Part shown: positions 15,159-17,115 of the stretch, piece after piece
Layout of the letters: each line of letters opens with the position of its first letter
Position numbering within the stretch: position 1 is the stretch's first letter
Assembly (NCBI GenBank): GCA_902782625.1
Contig: CACZNZ010000263.1
Span: 1-17,115, forward strand
DNA: 17,115 bases
Reading direction: 5' to 3'
Source: an uncultured Lachnospiraceae bacterium
GTDB taxonomy: Bacteria; Bacillota; Clostridia; Lachnospirales; Lachnospiraceae
Notes under the pieces: model-generated
Told to the model about the DNA's origin: nothing
The model's input: the letters and a program-made list of their open reading frames with translations, nothing else
Database searches by the model: none
Made by a program: the position numbers and the translations under genes

Positions 15159-15214
15159 AAAAATCCCCTTACACGAAAAGTCCTTTTCTAACGGCTTCTT
15201 TGTGTAAGGGGATT
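15157..15214 (-). terminator. Terminator shared by the CoA-transferase and NdpA-family genes
   Basis: A 13-bp perfect stem (15162-15174 with 15202-15214, core ATCCCCTTACAC) encloses a 27-base loop that can form a small inner hairpin. On the minus strand it ends in seven Ts, a strong terminator for the CoA-transferase. On the plus strand it is followed by CTTTAT, so it probably also stops the convergent gene, whose stop codon overlaps its edge. Confidence 0.88.
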
Positions 15215-15244
15215 CTTTATCGAATTATCATCCCGGATAATATT

Positions 15245-16585
15245 CTATTTGTTGGTTCTTCTCCAAATCTTCATATTCTCAGCTTCTTTGATCAGGTCAT
15301 CCCGGAAATCCGGATGAGCCAGATTGATTAAAGCTTCTGCTCTCTCCCATGTGCTCATACCCTTCAGGCATGCCATACCAAACTCTGTTACCACATAATG
15401 TGTATTCGCTCTCGTATCTGTAACAATCGAACCGTTAGCCAATGTAGGTCTGATTCTGGAATGCATCACTCCGTCTTTGGATGTAAATGTGGAGGAACAG
15501 CAGATAAAACTCTTTCCTCCCTTGGAAAGATATGCTCCGTGAACAAAATCCAGCTGTCCGCCAGCACCACTGATGTGCTTTGTGCCTGCACTCTCTGCAT
15601 TCACCTGACCGAAAAGATCGATATCAACAGCATTGTTAATAGAGATAAAGTTATCAATCTGAGATACTGTTGCCGCACAGTTCGTATAATCAACCGGCGC
15701 ACTCATACATTCCGGATTATTATCCAGATAATCATACATCTTCTTGGTTCCTGCACCGAATGCATATACCTGACGGCCTCTGTCGATATTCTTCTTCATT
15801 CCATTGATCTTTCCTGCCTTCGCAATATCTACGAATGCATCAACATACATCTCCGTATGTACACCAAGATCCTTCAGATCAGAGTCAGCTATCATAGATC
15901 CGACCGTGTTCGGCATACCGCCGATACCCAGCTGGAGACAGGCACCGTTCGGAATTTGCGCAACGATAAGTTCAGCAACCGCTTTATCTACATCTGTCGG
16001 TGCTCCACCTGCTCCCATCTCAGCGATTGGCGGATTGTCACCTTCTACAATATAATCCACTTCAGATACATGAACGCCTTCCTCGAATCCGCCAAGACAT
16101 CTTGGCATATTCTCATTTACTTCGAGAATTACAACATCCGCACATTCGATCATCGCTCTACTGTGAGATGCATTCGGCCCGAAATTGAAATATCCATGTT
16201 TATCCATCGGCGTAACAACAAAGATGGCTACGTTGGTATGAACGATATTCTCTCTGTAGTAGCGAGGAAGCTCCGAATACTTCACCGGTGCATAAAAAGC
16301 AAATCCTTTGTTGATGGCTCTTCTTTCAAAGCCGCTCATATGCCAGGAATTCCATGTGAAATGCTCTGCCACGTCAGGAACCTTAAAAATCTCCGGTTCC
16401 CACATAAGGATACCGCCACGGAACTTTACATCTTCCAGTTCATCATATCTGGCAGCAATGGCAGCATCCAGTGCAACAGGCGTTCCTGTTGTCCAACCGT
16501 AATCAACCCAATCCCCGGATTTGATCACTTTTGCCGCTTCTTCTGCTGTCACTAATTTTTTCGCATATTCTTTAATAAAACTCAT
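15245..16585 (-). CDS. Butyryl-CoA:acetate / 4-hydroxybutyrate CoA-transferase family enzyme
   Basis: The 446-residue protein begins [20 protein letters not shown] and is close throughout to the But enzymes of Roseburia and relatives. Shared stretches include [40 protein letters not shown] text, [35 protein letters not shown] and [20 protein letters not shown]. The Glu of HTEM is the expected catalytic residue that forms the CoA thioester. The reaction moves CoA between butyryl-CoA and acetate, the last step of butyrate formation. The 4-hydroxybutyrate enzyme is very similar and cannot be excluded by eye. A longer frame begins with TTG at 16600, but that codon lies in the GGGAGG ribosome binding site. 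The gene has its own promoter and terminator. Confidence 0.93.
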   Translation of the reverse strand: MSFIKEYAKKLVTAEEAAKVIKSGDWVDYGWTTGTPVALDAAIAARYDELEDVKFRGGILMWEPEIFKVPDVAEHFTWNSWHMSGFERRAINKGFAFYAPVKYSELPRYYRENIVHTNVAIFVVTPMDKHGYFNFGPNASHSRAMIECADVVILEVNENMPRCLGGFEEGVHVSEVDYIVEGDNPPIAEMGAGGAPTDVDKAVAELIVAQIPNGACLQLGIGGMPNTVGSMIADSDLKDLGVHTEMYVDAFVDIAKAGKINGMKKNIDRGRQVYAFGAGTKKMYDYLDNNPECMSAPVDYTNCAATVSQIDNFISINNAVDIDLFGQVNAESAGTKHISGAGGQLDFVHGAYLSKGGKSFICCSSTFTSKDGVMHSRIRPTLANGSIVTDTRANTHYVVTEFGMACLKGMSTWERAEALINLAHPDFRDDLIKEAENMKIWRRTNK

Positions 16586-16592
16586 CTGTGTT

Positions 16593-16598
16593 CCTCCC
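16593..16598 (-). promoter_or_regulatory. Ribosome binding site deciding the CoA-transferase start
   Basis: GGGAGG stands seven bases before the ATG at 16585. It overlaps the in-frame upstream TTG at 16600, ruling that codon out as the start. Confidence 0.8.
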
Positions 16599-16627
16599 AA
16601 TATCTAATCATCATGTCACTGAAACCG

Positions 16628-16642
16628 GCCCGGAAGCCGGGC
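16628..16642 (-). promoter_or_regulatory. GC-rich hairpin in the CoA-transferase leader
   Basis: On the minus strand GCCCGG and CCGGGC pair around the 3-base loop CTT, between the promoter and the start codon; CCGG just after it offers an alternative pairing. Only TTTC follows, so it is at best a weak terminator. It may stabilise the mRNA or act as an attenuator. Confidence 0.4.
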
Positions 16643-16656
16643 ACAATCTATCAATT

Positions 16657-16685
16657 ATTGTAGCATTGAAAGAAATGATGGTCAA
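16657..16685 (-). promoter_or_regulatory. SigA-type promoter of the CoA-transferase gene
   Basis: TTGACC (16680-16685) and TACAAT (16657-16662) are separated by exactly 17 bases on the minus strand, one mismatch each from consensus. This predicts strong expression, as expected for a main fermentation enzyme, with a leader of about 65 bases. Confidence 0.85.
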
Positions 16686-16707
16686 GATGTAAGGAGGGTA
16701 TGTGGTC

Positions 16708-17025
16708 CTACGTCAGCACATGATTCTTAAGAGAAGCTGCCGCCTGCTGGGTTTTCTGTTCTGTCGTCTTATATTCTCTGGCAATCTGTGACAGATGTTT
16801 CACCTGTTTGCTCAGCATCTGATCCATCCTGGAAGTATCCGCCTCCAAAGCTTTGAATCTTGTTATATAGGTATTGCCTGCATCTCCGCTCCATACATTT
16901 CTGCTGATACCGGTCACAAGTGATATCATATCTGACGCTGTCTTTTTGATCTGGGCTCCTTTCGTCTGCATCTGGTTTGCCGTTTCAAGAAGTTTCTCCG
17001 GTGTAACCTTGATTACATTCGCCAT
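16708..17025 (-). CDS. WXG100 family protein (EsxA/YukE-like T7SS substrate)
   Basis: The 105-residue protein MANVIKVTPEKLLETANQMQ has the central VWSGDAG, the WxG turn between two long helices, and a size typical of the family. WXG100 proteins are dimeric helical hairpins secreted by EssC-driven machines and are also needed for the machine to work. A second half rich in Gln/Lys (about 55-100) forms the other helix. AAGGAG lies eight bases before the ATG. It is 15 bases after the end of the upstream partial gene, and no terminator is seen after its stop, only the CoA-transferase promoter. It lies about 2.7 kb from essC, separated by two unrelated genes. Confidence 0.93.
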   Translation of the reverse strand: MANVIKVTPEKLLETANQMQTKGAQIKKTASDMISLVTGISRNVWSGDAGNTYITRFKALEADTSRMDQMLSKQVKHLSQIAREYKTTEQKTQQAAASLKNHVLT

Positions 17026-17040
17026 ACTATCCGCTCCTTC

Positions 17041-17115
17041 CTATCCGTTCGCCGTTGCTACATTCTTCGCTTCCATCATCGCATAAAGTGCTATGATCTT
17101 ATCGAGCAAAGTGAT
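17041..17115 (-). CDS. C-terminal end of an unidentified gene upstream of the WXG100 gene
   Basis: The last 24 residues and the TAG stop are present: ITLLDKIIALYAMMEAKNVA followed by TANG. The stretch looks like an amphipathic helix. The gene ends 15 bases before the WXG100 start, so both are likely in one operon, and it may be another T7SS component or partner. Too little is present to name a family. Confidence 0.65.
   Translation of the reverse strand: MTLLDKIIALYAMMEAKNVATANG

Noticed and set aside
15398..16555. A 385-codon open frame on the plus strand, antisense to the CoA-transferase gene
   Set aside because: It is rich in Cys, Arg and Ile with no recognisable domain, has no ribosome binding site, and fully overlaps a well-conserved enzyme gene; a shadow frame.
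16586..16600. Five-residue extension of the CoA-transferase from a TTG codon
   Set aside because: The TTG is part of the ribosome binding site of the ATG at 16585.
1..17115. Search for tRNA, rRNA, CRISPR repeats, transposases, integrases and attachment sites
   Set aside because: Nothing convincing was seen by eye; the coding density is high and gaps are all under about 160 bases.

Overview
The window looks like chromosomal DNA of an anaerobic Firmicute of the class Clostridia, most likely a gut Lachnospiraceae. The evidence is a butyryl-CoA:acetate CoA-transferase-type gene, Cys-containing S18, a eukaryotic-type HisA, a DUF951 protein beside rpsF, clean AGGAGG ribosome binding sites and moderate-to-low GC. 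No tRNA, rRNA, insertion sequence, CRISPR array or phage gene is visible. No species is claimed.

Layout, left to right. (1) 1-2922, minus strand: the 5' part of a HisA-type isomerase, overlapped by the end of a fused hypoxanthine-DNA glycosylase/MutY gene. Upstream of that lies a YgjP-type metallopeptidase gene with its own strong promoter and terminator. (2) 2938-4176, minus strand: the classic rpsF-ssb-rpsR operon with promoter, leader hairpin and terminator. (3) 4186-14041, minus strand: a tightly packed run of essC, yukD/esaB, a membrane Ser/Thr kinase, a giant Ig-like membrane-anchored protein and a small DUF951 protein. (4) 14145-15158, plus strand: a nucleoid-associated NdpA/YejK-family protein, divergent from essC. 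(5) 15245-16585, minus strand: the CoA-transferase with its own promoter, sharing a long terminator hairpin with the convergent gene. (6) 16708-17115, minus strand: a WXG100 protein and the last 24 codons of an unidentified upstream gene in the same operon.

The most interesting system is the type VII secretion (T7SSb-like) locus. It has EssC, the ubiquitin-like YukD/EsaB and a WXG100 substrate, but no recognisable EssA, EssB/YukC or EsaA/YueB. Directly after yukD, where yukC (a membrane pseudokinase) sits in Bacillus, there is a kinase with an intact catalytic set, one membrane helix and a helical outer domain. It is followed by a 1185-residue protein with membrane helices at both ends and about eight Ig-like modules between them. 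EssC carries one N-terminal FHA domain with its phosphothreonine-binding residues present. I infer a phospho-regulated T7SS variant in which the kinase stands in for EssB and the Ig-like protein may stand in for EsaA.

A second notable item is the single-chain fusion of two base-excision glycosylases. Its real start lies about 100 bases downstream of the longest possible reading frame, because the upstream gene's terminator sits inside that longer frame.
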